Assembly: GCA_000432255.1 (NCBI GenBank)
Contig: HF989914.1
Location: forward strand, 1 to 64,000
Length of the DNA stretch: 64,000 nucleotides
Direction of reading: 5' to 3'
DNA from: Acholeplasma sp. CAG:878
GTDB taxonomy: Bacteria; Bacillota_I; Bacilli_A; RF39; UBA660
Shown in pieces: positions 15,761 to 24,067 of this stretch (the first letter of the stretch is position 1; each line of letters begins with the position of its first letter). Below the pieces are notes generated by a model. It was given only the letters and a program-made list of their open reading frames with translations. It was not told the DNA's origin and did not search any database. The position numbers and the translations under genes are program-made.

Positions 15761-17017
15761 TTATTTTATTATAAAACTAACACCAATTCTTTCATTTTGG
15801 ATATTTATTTCATATCCTAACAAAGATAATGTTTTTTTAACAATTGATAGACCTAATCCAAATTGACCTTTCATACCCTTGGTATAAGGAGAAAATATAC
15901 TATTAAGGACATCTTCATCAATTTTTGGTCCATCATTATAAAGAGTTATTTTATTGTTTTTTATGGTTATTTTAATAACTTTATTTGCGTATCTAACAAA
16001 GTTATTTAATAGGTTATCAATTATTGCTTCCCATAGAGAAAATGTACCATTAAATTTTGTATTTCCACTGTAATTAATAGTAAATTTAACATCTTGTCTT
16101 TGAATTTTAAATTTAGTTATTGAACTTTCTATAACGTCTTTTAAATCTACTTTTTCTGTGTGATATTGCTCAAGGTCTTTAATATAATTTAATTTATTAA
16201 GATATAAAAGGGAGTGAACTTTATTCTCTAATTTTTCTACTTGTTCCTTGACTACTTTTCTTGCTTCTTTTGCATCTAACATATCATCATCTACAGCTTC
16301 CATATAAGATTTTATAACAGTTAGGGGTGTTTTAAAATCGTGTGATATATTTTGATACATTTGATTTTTATATTCTTCTTGCTCTTTTAGGGAAATTTTA
16401 ATATTATCAATAGCTTTAGACAAAACAGATAATTCATCATCAACATAATCAATATCTTCTGATTCGTATTCAAAATTATCTAAGTTATCGATTTTTTTCT
16501 TGAGTATATTTATTTTTATAACAAGTCTTCTAGCCCATAAAACGACTATTGAAACTGCTATAAACAAAGTTATTATTAAAGTTGGGATTAGTGTATTAAT
16601 AATATCTCTTCTAATATTTAAGACATATACATTATTTGTAAGAGTTACTCTCATTTGAGTATTTTTTAATGAACTACAATAGTAATAGGTTTTACCTAAA
16701 TTATTGAATTTACCACAGCCGTCATTTATATTCTCTAAAATCTGTTCAGGTTCTAAATCTATGATTTCACTTAAGTTATTTGATACTAATAGTTGGGAGT
16801 TTTTGGTAACATATAAATAAGCGATATCATCTAATCCATTAGTCATAGTATCATCATCGATAAATTTTAATGGTTGACTTAGGTATTGATAAATATTTCT
16901 CTCGTATATTGGAAGCATCAATCTTGGGAGGAGTAATCCAAGACCAATAAAGATTATTCCACATATTATAATTGCAATAGCTACTAGTTGACGATATAAG
17001 GTTGTTTTTATTTTCAT
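15761..17017 (-). CDS. Sensor histidine kinase
   Basis: 418 residues. Membrane helices at about 9-30 and 140-162 enclose an extracytoplasmic sensor of about 110 residues. A HAMP-like linker, the H-box NISHDFKTPLTVIKSYMEAV (around 233-252), an N-box ending DNLLNNFVRYANK and GLGLSIVKKTL (G2) complete a HisKA/HATPase_c core. The ATG overlaps the regulator's TGA (ATGA), so the pair is co-translated. The signal is unknown; no transporter or target is linked. Its 3' end is 70 bp before spoIIGA, whose promoter is separate. Confidence 0.9.
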   Translation of the reverse strand: MKIKTTLYRQLVAIAIIICGIIFIGLGLLLPRLMLPIYERNIYQYLSQPLKFIDDDTMTNGLDDIAYLYVTKNSQLLVSNNLSEIIDLEPEQILENINDGCGKFNNLGKTYYYCSSLKNTQMRVTLTNNVYVLNIRRDIINTLIPTLIITLFIAVSIVVLWARRLVIKINILKKKIDNLDNFEYESEDIDYVDDELSVLSKAIDNIKISLKEQEEYKNQMYQNISHDFKTPLTVIKSYMEAVDDDMLDAKEARKVVKEQVEKLENKVHSLLYLNKLNYIKDLEQYHTEKVDLKDVIESSITKFKIQRQDVKFTINYSGNTKFNGTFSLWEAIIDNLLNNFVRYANKVIKITIKNNKITLYNDGPKIDEDVLNSIFSPYTKGMKGQFGLGLSIVKKTLSLLGYEINIQNERIGVSFIIK

Positions 17018-17670
17018 GTTAATCTATATCCATATCCATAGATTGTATTAACATTTAAGTTGGGCATTTTTTTTCTTAATCGTCTTACTAAATCATCTAC
17101 TACTCTATCACTACCGAAATAATCACTTCCCCAAACTCGAGTTAATATTTCATCTCTACTGAATGATTTACCTAAATTATTTACGAATAAAACTAATAAA
17201 TCAAATTCTAAGGTTGTTAAGTTAATTTCCTTATTATTTTCTTTTACACTTCGCTTATCAAGATTAATTTCATATGATTCATAAACTGTACTATTGGAGT
17301 TATTATACACTCTTTTAAAAATATTATTTATTCTTAAAACGAGTTCTTTAGGTGAATATGGTTTAGTAATATAATCATCACTTCCTAATTCTAAACCTAT
17401 TATTTTATCTAAATCTTGATCACGAGCTGATGTAAAAATAACTGGAACATTTTGATTATATTCTCTTATTTTTCTTATTAAATCGTAACCACTTATACTA
17501 TCACCTAACATAATATCTAAAATCCATAAATCAACTTTTTCTTGACCTATAAAGTTATAAGCATCTATTCCGCTATAAAATGAAACTACTTCATAACCTG
17601 CTTTTTCAATATATGTTTTTAATAAATTATTTAAGTCTTTTTCATCCTCGACTAAACAAATCTTATACAT
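17014..17670 (-). CDS. OmpR-family response regulator
   Basis: 218 residues from MYKICLVEDEKDLNNLLK. A receiver domain has acidic VEDE, phosphoacceptor Asp in LWILDIMLG, TSARD and the Lys of ITKPYSP; a winged-helix domain ends GSDRVVDDLVRRLRKKMP and TIYGYGYRLT. Start at 17670, after AGGTGAT; the GTG at 17679 is part of the SD. It ends in TGA overlapping the kinase ATG, which also shows that TGA is a stop codon in this organism. Confidence 0.94.
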   Translation of the reverse strand: MYKICLVEDEKDLNNLLKTYIEKAGYEVVSFYSGIDAYNFIGQEKVDLWILDIMLGDSISGYDLIRKIREYNQNVPVIFTSARDQDLDKIIGLELGSDDYITKPYSPKELVLRINNIFKRVYNNSNSTVYESYEINLDKRSVKENNKEINLTTLEFDLLVLFVNNLGKSFSRDEILTRVWGSDYFGSDRVVDDLVRRLRKKMPNLNVNTIYGYGYRLT

Positions 17671-17675
17671 ATTTA

Positions 17676-17738
17676 TCACCTATCTAAAGTATAGCACTTT
17701 TTTATCTCATTTACCACCTCCATTTTAAATTTTATCAT
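17676..17738 (-). CDS. Small upstream ORF before the response regulator
   Basis: 20 codons (MIKFKMEVVNEIKKCYTLDR) after a near-ideal SD AAGGAGGTGAT; its TGA sits inside the SD of the regulator 5 nt before that gene's ATG. The regulator's -10 box TATACT (17688-17693) lies within this frame, so there may be two transcripts. Peptide or coupling function is unknown. Confidence 0.35.
   Translation of the reverse strand: MIKFKMEVVNEIKKCYTLDR
17688..17693 (-). promoter_or_regulatory. -10 box of the two-component operon
   Basis: TATACT, 17 nt before the regulator ATG, with AGGTGAT between; same compact cassette. Confidence 0.4.
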
Positions 17739-17947
17739 TCTATCACCTCCTTGTAGTTTAAGTATACAAGATAAATGTGTAATTTTTTTGATAAAACAAT
17801 GGGAAATTGTGGTAATGAATATAAAATAGTATTTTTTTAATATGATTTTTTATAGATTATCTAAGTAATAATTGATTATTAACCCCACATTTTCTTTGGT
17901 AACTTTTAAATATAAAATGTGTATAATTGAATTAGAAAAAAATTTAT

Positions 17948-18049
17948 AAAAAAATGATGGGTACCCCAGGCGAGATGAATGCTCACATACAAAGTATGCT
18001 TACTGGCATTGCCAACACATCGTTATTCCTTCACAAGTATCCCATCTAC
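17948..18049 (-). ncRNA. Candidate structured small RNA next to a HEPN gene
   Basis: An extended -10 TGCTATAAT (18056-18064) predicts a 5' end near 18049. The RNA is closed by GAUGGG(A)UAC pairing with GUACCCAUC (9 bp, one bulge), followed by U7 at 17948-17954. Internal helices: UGGC/GCCA with a 3-nt loop, GCAUAC/GUAUGU, and GAUG/CAUC with flanking AGG/CCU. GC content is far above the surroundings. No known family recognised; SRP, 6S, tmRNA and common riboswitch signatures are absent. The promoter begins about 10 bp past the stop of the HEPN gene on the same strand. Confidence 0.65.
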
Positions 18050-18055
18050 AAATAT

Positions 18056-18064
18056 ATTATAGCA
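18056..18064 (-). promoter_or_regulatory. Extended -10 promoter of the small RNA
   Basis: TGCTATAAT fits TGnTATAAT; the -35 is poor and would overlap the end of the upstream gene. Confidence 0.55.
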
Positions 18065-18072
18065 TATAATTG

Positions 18073-19023
18073 TTAATTATTCACAACTTTTTTATTTTTG
18101 AATTCTTCGATGTAAACTTGACTAATATATTCAATTGTTATATCACTATATTTATAAATTTTGGTTTTAGAATAAGGAAACTGATAACAATAATCTTGAT
18201 TATTTTTTAATCCCTTTCTTTTACATATATCTTGAAATTTATTTGATGTAAATTTATGATTTGGACCTAGCGATAGCTCCAATGTTTCTTTTATCTTTTT
18301 AATTACTTCTGTAGCAGTATAAGGATGAGTTTTATCGATATCTTTTGGAACATTAATTATTGTAGCTTTTTCTCCACCATCTCTAACAACTGTGTATTTA
18401 ATATCAGCTTCTTGCTCTTTTTTAGTAGATACTAATCTTAATGTTTGAGTTAAATTCTCATCTGAATCTAGTTCTTTTTTTATTTTTTTAAGCATTAACA
18501 AATTACTAGGATTTAATATTAAAGAAGAAACATCTTTATCATCTCCAGGATTAACTAACGCAATATATGGTGTTACCTTTTCATTTAAATTATATTCTGG
18601 AAATTGTTTTTTGAAAAACTTATTATAGTTTGTTAAACATCTTTGAAAAGCAGGGGATAATATAAAATCATATTCTGGTAATATTAGATGTGTTGCTTTA
18701 TTTCTAATATTTCTAACAAAAGAAATATTGTTCTTTGTTTTATCTGTTGTACTTGTAAAAACTTTCTCTACACATTCATCTAGTCCAATTGTTCTATTAG
18801 TATCATCTTTATAATTTATTACATTGATATCTTTTGCTTTATTAATAAGATATGCTTTTAATAATAATTCCCAAGCATTACAGATAAAAAAACAAAATCC
18901 TTCAGTTCTATAATTAATAGTGGGTTTATTTATTATCTCAATTGACATTAAATATGCTTCTTCTGATTTATTTAGTAGTGCATTAATATATTTATTTAAT
19001 TCTTCTGTTTTGATAACTATCAT
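18073..19023 (-). CDS. DUF3644-like HEPN-domain protein
   Basis: 316 residues. The N-terminal half is helical: FCFFICNAWELLLKAYLI (about 43-60), then SFVRNIRNKATHLILPEY with R107-N-K-A-T-H112, the RxxxxH signature of HEPN ribonucleases. This fits DUF3644 proteins. The C-terminal half (about 220-310) looks like a small winged DNA/RNA-binding domain. Many HEPN proteins act in abortive infection or toxin-antitoxin systems, but that role is inferred. The ATG sits inside an SD-like AAGGAGATGAT, too close for normal spacing, so the true start may differ slightly. It lies between a tRNA-Leu unit and the small RNA gene. Confidence 0.6.
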   Translation of the reverse strand: MIVIKTEELNKYINALLNKSEEAYLMSIEIINKPTINYRTEGFCFFICNAWELLLKAYLINKAKDINVINYKDDTNRTIGLDECVEKVFTSTTDKTKNNISFVRNIRNKATHLILPEYDFILSPAFQRCLTNYNKFFKKQFPEYNLNEKVTPYIALVNPGDDKDVSSLILNPSNLLMLKKIKKELDSDENLTQTLRLVSTKKEQEADIKYTVVRDGGEKATIINVPKDIDKTHPYTATEVIKKIKETLELSLGPNHKFTSNKFQDICKRKGLKNNQDYCYQFPYSKTKIYKYSDITIEYISQVYIEEFKNKKVVNN

Positions 19024-19039
19024 CTCCTTTTAATTTACT

Positions 19040-19068
19040 ATTATATCATAACTTATTTAAATTACTAA
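19040..19068 (-). promoter_or_regulatory. Promoter of the HEPN gene
   Basis: TTAGTA (19063-19068), 17-bp spacer, TATAAT (19040-19045) with upstream TGA; SD and ATG follow within 16 nt. Bases 19069-19240 show nothing further that I can name. Confidence 0.55.
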
Positions 19069-19240
19069 ATATAATTATACTACTCACTTTCAATATTCTT
19101 TTTATTTTTATTAGTTGGTTTAAAATTACCGAAAAAGTTTACTGTCATTTATCGAACGTTAAAAGAAAAAATATTGACGAAAATATTGGCAACATAGTTA
19201 AATTCGAAAACTTTTGGAAGTTTTTTAATATAATACATCA

Positions 19241-19264
19241 AAAAAGCCTTTATTTATAAGGCTC
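19241..19264 (-). terminator. Terminator after tRNA-Leu
   Basis: AGCCTT / AAGGCT stem, then T6 on the minus strand, 14 nt past the tRNA CCA end. Confidence 0.75.
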
Positions 19265-19277
19265 TTTATTTTATATT

Positions 19278-19362
19278 TGGTGCGTGAAAAGAGACTTGAA
19301 CTCTCACGATTATTAATCACAGACACCTCAAGCCTGCGTGTCTACCATTCCACCATTCACGC
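19278..19362 (-). tRNA. tRNA-Leu (GAG)
   Basis: 85 nt with CCA encoded. Acceptor GCGTGAA pairs with TTCACGC; the D-loop contains GGTAGACACG; the anticodon stem CAGGC / GTCTG holds the loop TTGAGGT, giving GAG; a long class II variable arm and TTCAAGT in the T loop follow. Its 5' end is 10 nt past the natB stop, so it is probably the last part of that operon transcript and needs RNase P/Z maturation. Confidence 0.95.
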
Positions 19363-19372
19363 ATAAGAAGCT

Positions 19373-20668
19373 TTAATCTTTTGCTTTTAAAGCTTCATAC
19401 ATTTTTTTAAACATCCCACCACTTGAATAGTTTAATATACCTACTTTATATATTTTTAATCCGTATTTAATCAACAAATATATTACAATAATCATTACAA
19501 ATATAGCAATTACAAAATCAATAATAGTAAATTGTCCTAATACTAAAAGTGATGGCGCTAAAATAGCAGAAATAAATGGAAAGAAACCTAATATTTTTAT
19601 AAATAATGCTCCTTTAAAAACTCCAGCCATCATAGCAAGATAATAACCTAATAATGAAATAATCATAATTGGGCTTTGAATTTGTTGGAAATCTTCAGTA
19701 TTTGTAGTCATACTCGATAAAATACCAGCAAGTAGTGAATATCCAACCATAGTTACCAACATAAGTATTAATATTAAAGGTATTAGATATGAAAGTGAAT
19801 CCATAAATGATTGTGGTATCATAGATACAACATCACCTATAATATCAGTTGCTCCTGCTGTAATAGTACTATTTCCTCTTAAAATAAAACCTATAATTCC
19901 ATATCCTATTAATAACAAACCTTGAATAATTACAAATATATTACCAGCAATTACTTTAGAAAAGAAATGTACCTTTGGTGAAACATTAGATATTATAATT
20001 TCCATTCCTTTAGTAGTTTTCTCGTCATTAACTTCAGCGCCTATCATCTGGACTAAGAAAATCGACAACATAAAGAATGGTAATATAACAACTGGAAAAA
20101 CCGATGTCATAATAATATTCATGTTTTCATCAACAGAAGAATCTTTATTCAAAACCTCCCTATCAATATTAACTGAACTAGTTAAAGCATTCAACTCTTC
20201 CTCTGAAATATTATGTTTTTCAATTGCCATAACTAATTTAGTATTATTTATAGCTGTTGTTATAATTGGAATATCAACCAAATCTAAATAATCGTTTGTA
20301 ATCATTTTAACGGATATAACATTTTCTTCATTATTGTCAAAAACAATTACTATACTATTTTTTTCTTCTTCGTTTTCTTTAAGCATAGTTACTGCTTCGT
20401 CATATGTTTTGTCATATAAAGATAAATTATAATTAGAATCATCTTTATTTATATAACCATCAAATAAAGAATATGCTTTATTAGTGTTATCAATTACATA
20501 TATATTAGTTTTAGAGTCGAAATCTCCTCCGAAAAACTTAATAACACTATCTATATTAATTATACCAATTATTAATACAGCTAAAGCAATGTTAGCTACT
20601 AAAAACCATTTTGTTTTAGTTTTTCTCTCTAAACTTTGTTTTATAAGAAATTTTAATTTATTTTTCAT
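19373..20668 (-). CDS. ABC-2 type exporter permease, NatB-like
   Basis: 431 residues from MKNKLKFLIKQSLERKTKTKW; this ATG follows GGTGAAAG, while the GTG at 20677 is within the SD. One N-terminal helix (about 22-40), an extracytoplasmic domain of about 130 residues, then five or six C-terminal helices (residues 185-415) fit the NatB/YhaP-type ABC-2 permease, which exports Na+ or other solutes. It overlaps its ATPase gene by 11 bp. Substrate not determinable. Confidence 0.8.
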   Translation of the reverse strand: MKNKLKFLIKQSLERKTKTKWFLVANIALAVLIIGIINIDSVIKFFGGDFDSKTNIYVIDNTNKAYSLFDGYINKDDSNYNLSLYDKTYDEAVTMLKENEEEKNSIVIVFDNNEENVISVKMITNDYLDLVDIPIITTAINNTKLVMAIEKHNISEEELNALTSSVNIDREVLNKDSSVDENMNIIMTSVFPVVILPFFMLSIFLVQMIGAEVNDEKTTKGMEIIISNVSPKVHFFSKVIAGNIFVIIQGLLLIGYGIIGFILRGNSTITAGATDIIGDVVSMIPQSFMDSLSYLIPLILILMLVTMVGYSLLAGILSSMTTNTEDFQQIQSPIMIISLLGYYLAMMAGVFKGALFIKILGFFPFISAILAPSLLVLGQFTIIDFVIAIFVMIIVIYLLIKYGLKIYKVGILNYSSGGMFKKMYEALKAKD

Positions 20669-21566
20669 AGCTTTCACCTACTTTTTCAACAAATATTTCG
20701 TTTAGTGATGGTTCTTCAACAACAAATTTAGTTATGTTTGAACATCTACTAACATATTCAAACACTAAAGGAACAACATCTTCACTTTCAATTTTAATTT
20801 CATATTGAGAAGCTTCTTCTAAGACACTTACAACACCTTTTATTTTCTTAACTTCTAATACATCAATGTCGCCACATACTTTGATATTTTTCTTACGATA
20901 TTGCTTTTTGATATCAACTAAATTTCCTTCTAAAACACTTTTTCCTTTTAATAAAACAACTAATTTCTTACAAAATAATTCAACATGTTCCATTCTGTGA
21001 GATGAAAATATTATCATACTACCATTTTCAGCCATTCTAACAATTTCTGATTTAAACAATTCAACGTTAAATGGGTCTAATCCAGAAAATGGTTCATCTA
21101 AGATTAACAATTTTGGTTCATTAATAATAGCAGTAATGAATTGAATTTTTTGTTGATTACCTTTTGATAGTTCTTTAATTTTTTTATCTGCATATTCACT
21201 AATTCCAAATTTTTCAAGTAGTTCTTCCATTTTTTTATTAATTTTATCTATACTCATACCTTTTAGAGTGCCATAATAAATACATTGTTCTCTAACTGTC
21301 AATTTTAATAATAAACTTCTTTCTTCAGTTAGAAAACCTATTTCATCAGTAACACTATAATCTATTTTTTTACCATCTAGTGTTATTTTACCACTACTTA
21401 GTGGAAGTAAGCCCATAATCATTCTAAAAGTTGTTGTTTTTCCTGCCCCATTAACACCTAATAGTCCAAATATTTCACCTGGTTTGACTTCAAAAGATAA
21501 ATTATCTACTGCTAAGAAATCTCCATAATATTTTGTAACATTCTCTACTTTTAACACTATATCCAC
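20658..21566 (-). CDS. ABC transporter ATP-binding protein, NatA-like
   Basis: 302 residues with Walker A GVNGAGKTT (around 37-45), a Q-loop region GFLTEERSLLLKLTV, signature ELSKGNQQK, Walker B LLILDEPFSGLDP and switch His in IFSSHRMEHVE. The extra C-terminal 80 residues match the DUF4162-type tail of NatA/YhaQ proteins. Its start overlaps the small upstream gene by 10 bp and its end overlaps the permease, so the pair is co-translated. Confidence 0.9.
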   Translation of the reverse strand: MDIVLKVENVTKYYGDFLAVDNLSFEVKPGEIFGLLGVNGAGKTTTFRMIMGLLPLSSGKITLDGKKIDYSVTDEIGFLTEERSLLLKLTVREQCIYYGTLKGMSIDKINKKMEELLEKFGISEYADKKIKELSKGNQQKIQFITAIINEPKLLILDEPFSGLDPFNVELFKSEIVRMAENGSMIIFSSHRMEHVELFCKKLVVLLKGKSVLEGNLVDIKKQYRKKNIKVCGDIDVLEVKKIKGVVSVLEEASQYEIKIESEDVVPLVFEYVSRCSNITKFVVEEPSLNEIFVEKVGESYEK

Positions 21567-21889
21567 CTTACATTATCAATTTTTGATAACCTTTCTTCTT
21601 CAAACTTATCATATAGTCTACACATATTATTCATCAATTTTACACAAGGACTATATAAATCATCACTAAATTCTTTAAAATAATTTTGTATATATCGATA
21701 AAATTCATCTTTATTTGTATATGCATCAAAAACTATATCTAATTTCTTTTTGTTTTTATTATTTCCAAATAAATGTTCTTGAAAATTTTCAATTAAAACT
21801 TTCGATATTTCATCATTTTCTTGATACAAAAAATTAACGATTTTATCATAATTAGGACTATTATTGATAATAGTATCTATACTTGCCAT
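21557..21889 (-). CDS. Unknown 110-residue protein between rseP and natA
   Basis: Not recognised. Acidic, helical and soluble, without membrane segment or signal peptide; residues 40-95 are rich in Lys/Asp/Tyr. SD TAGGTGACT precedes the ATG. It is 7 bp after rseP and overlaps natA, so it belongs to the same transcript; it might be an adaptor of the exporter or of the protease. Confidence 0.55.
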   Translation of the reverse strand: MASIDTIINNSPNYDKIVNFLYQENDEISKVLIENFQEHLFGNNKNKKKLDIVFDAYTNKDEFYRYIQNYFKEFSDDLYSPCVKLMNNMCRLYDKFEEERLSKIDNVRWI

Positions 21890-21896
21890 AAGTCAC

Positions 21897-22904
21897 CTAC
21901 CTAAATCTTGTTATATCATTAAATGTAATAATTATCATTAATACCATAAGTAAAATAAAACCAATCGAATGAATAGTGTTTTCAACTTTTGGATTTAAAG
22001 GTTTTTTTCTTACCTTTTCAATTAACATAAACAATATTCTTCCACCATCAAAAGCTGGAATTGGAAGTAAATTAATAAACCCAACATTTAAACTTAAATA
22101 TCCCATTAAATATATTACATAAATTAAACCTATTTTAGCGCTTTCTCCTACTATATTATATATTCCAACTGGACCAGATAAAGCGTTTAATTTCAAGTCT
22201 CCGGTAATCAAATAAAATATAATTAAAAACATTTGCTCTACTAAACTAATAAATTTTAAAAACGCATATTTAATTGCTTCAAAGAAACCATATTTAACAT
22301 TTTCTTTAAGCGTAAATCCATAATTATCTTCAAACGGAATATTAATAACTTCCTCTTTTCCATCAAGCATTGTTGTAAGTTCTAATGTTTTTCCATAACT
22401 GATTTGATATTCTAATAAAAATCTATCTTGGTTATTAACTTTAACTCCATTTATTTTGGTTACTACCATTCCACTTTTTAAATTCATTTTATAAGCGCTG
22501 CCATCTTCAGGTACTTGGTCTATTACAACACTTCCTATATTATTTCCTTTAACTAAACCAAAAATAAAGAAAATTATAAACGCAAATATAAAGTTAAACA
22601 TAACTCCGGCAATGATAGTTAAAAATCTTTGTTTCCAAGTTTTTGACTGCATTCTCTTTTCTTCTGGTATGTTTTCATCAACTTCAATTGATTCTCCTGA
22701 TAACTGAACATAACCACCAATTGGAAGTAATCTTATACTATAATCAGTTTCATCATTTTTTCTGTTAAATTTAAATAGTCTTGGTCCCATTCCAATACTA
22801 AATTCATATACATAGATTCCTGCTTTTTTAGCAAACAGAAAATGACCAAATTCATGGACACAAACTGTAATACTTAAAACTAATATAAAATATATAATTG
22901 TCAT
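21897..22904 (-). CDS. rseP: Site-2 intramembrane zinc metalloprotease RseP/RasP
   Basis: 335 residues. Zinc motif VHEFGHFLFAKKAG (residues 17-30) in the first membrane helix, a single PDZ domain around 120-175, and the third ligand in NLLPIPAFDGGRI (about 275-287). Such proteases cut anti-sigma factors and signal-peptide remnants in the membrane. It follows cdsA by 9 bp, the widespread cdsA-rseP order. Confidence 0.92.
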   Translation of the reverse strand: MTIIYFILVLSITVCVHEFGHFLFAKKAGIYVYEFSIGMGPRLFKFNRKNDETDYSIRLLPIGGYVQLSGESIEVDENIPEEKRMQSKTWKQRFLTIIAGVMFNFIFAFIIFFIFGLVKGNNIGSVVIDQVPEDGSAYKMNLKSGMVVTKINGVKVNNQDRFLLEYQISYGKTLELTTMLDGKEEVINIPFEDNYGFTLKENVKYGFFEAIKYAFLKFISLVEQMFLIIFYLITGDLKLNALSGPVGIYNIVGESAKIGLIYVIYLMGYLSLNVGFINLLPIPAFDGGRILFMLIEKVRKKPLNPKVENTIHSIGFILLMVLMIIITFNDITRFR

Positions 22905-22913
22905 AAATTCCCC

Positions 22914-23693
22914 CTATAATAATTTACTAAAATATACAAATGCTAACATAACTAAAATTATACTATCTAGCCTATCTAATATTCCTCCATGACCAGGCAT
23001 AATATTTGAAAAATCTTTTATATTATGATTTCTTTTAATTTGCGAGAAAAACAAATCTCCTAGATGACCTACGATTGATAATACGAGTGTTATAAATGTT
23101 ATTTTTAAAATAGAAGCATAAGGGTTAACTACAATTAAATACATCACTGTACTTAATATAACTCCTAATATAATTCCCCCTATATATCCTTCATAACTTT
23201 TATTAGGTGAAATTTCATTTACTTTATGTCGTCCAATAATAGTTCCGATTGCGTGAGCAAATGTATCATTAAATATAGTTATTGAAAATAAATATACAAA
23301 CAAAGGTAGACTCATGTTTCTAATAATCGGAAATAATGAAAAACCTAAACTTAAAAACAATGTGTATCCTAAAGTTTTAAATGTACCATCGACAGTATAA
23401 GTTTTATGATATAAAAGTGCAAGAAAACAAAAAATAAGAAATATAATAGAAACCATATTAATATCAAATATATTTGTAAATGATTTACTATCTAAATTAG
23501 AGTATACAATCATCATAGAACTTATAAAAGATACTAATTTAATTCCATTAGGACTATCATTAATTTTTAAAAATTCTCTTAATCCTAAAGCAGCTAGTAT
23601 TATAACTAATAATTTAAAATAAATATCTCCTACATAAATAATTGGTACACATACAGAAAGTGCGATTACTGCACTAATAACTCTTCGTTTCAT
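22914..23693 (-). CDS. cdsA: Phosphatidate cytidylyltransferase
   Basis: Makes CDP-diacylglycerol for phospholipid synthesis. 259 residues and about seven membrane helices from MKRRVISAVIALSV; the C-terminal signature SQIKRNHNIKDFSNIMPGHG, then GILDRLDS, is complete. The start at 23693 follows GGAGGTAAAT; the ATG at 23705 is in the SD region. First gene of cdsA-rseP-orf110-natAB-tRNA-Leu. Confidence 0.93.
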   Translation of the reverse strand: MKRRVISAVIALSVCVPIIYVGDIYFKLLVIILAALGLREFLKINDSPNGIKLVSFISSMMIVYSNLDSKSFTNIFDINMVSIIFLIFCFLALLYHKTYTVDGTFKTLGYTLFLSLGFSLFPIIRNMSLPLFVYLFSITIFNDTFAHAIGTIIGRHKVNEISPNKSYEGYIGGIILGVILSTVMYLIVVNPYASILKITFITLVLSIVGHLGDLFFSQIKRNHNIKDFSNIMPGHGGILDRLDSIILVMLAFVYFSKLL

Positions 23694-23722
23694 ATTTACC
23701 TCCATAAATATCTCTATATAAT

Positions 23723-23751
23723 ATTATAATATATTTAACTTTTTAATACAA
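23723..23751 (-). promoter_or_regulatory. cdsA operon promoter
   Basis: TTGTAT (23746-23751), 17-bp spacer, TATAAT (23723-23728). Confidence 0.6.
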
Positions 23752-23798
23752 GAAAAAGAAGTAAAATGCTTCCTAAAATATAGTATAATTTGATTAAC

Positions 23799-23821
23799 AA
23801 AAAAAGAAGTAAAAACTTCTT
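23799..23821 (-). terminator. khpA terminator
   Basis: AAGAAGT / ACTTCTT stem with T7 on the minus strand; it overlaps the khpA stop codon. A second, weaker GAAG/CTTC hairpin with T5 lies about 40 nt further on. Confidence 0.7.
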
Positions 23822-24065
23822 AAATAGAATCAATATGAATTCTAACTTTTTTATCGTTATGTGCGTAAGATGATGCCTGAACAATCGTTCTTATCGCATT
23901 AGCAATAATGCCACCTTTTCCAATGACATAACCAATTTCATCATTACTTACTAATACTTCAATATGTATTTCGTCTTCTAAAGGAGCAAATTGTTTGACA
24001 GAAACTGATGCTCCATCTTTAACTAAACTTTTAACTAAAAAACTTACTAAGTCGGCATAATTCAT
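23820..24065 (-). CDS. khpA: KH-domain RNA-binding protein KhpA
   Basis: 81 residues, a single KH domain with VIGKGGIIANAIRTI carrying the GxxG loop. KhpA works with KhpB/Jag as a global RNA chaperone affecting division and cell length. It sits 2 bp after rpsP, the conserved rpsP-khpA arrangement; rimM, trmD and rplS, which usually follow, are absent here. Confidence 0.93.
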   Translation of the reverse strand: MNYADLVSFLVKSLVKDGASVSVKQFAPLEDEIHIEVLVSNDEIGYVIGKGGIIANAIRTIVQASSYAHNDKKVRIHIDSI

Positions 24066-24067
24066 AA

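Noticed and set aside
17880..17925. Inverted repeat CACATTTT / AAAATGTG as a regulatory site
   Set aside because: 8-bp arms of low complexity with a 20+ nt loop in an AT-rich spacer; likely chance.
17948..18049. SRP, 6S, tmRNA, RNase P or common riboswitch identity for the small RNA
   Set aside because: None of their conserved core sequences (for example the GGAAGGA-AGCA apical loop of SRP RNA) is present.
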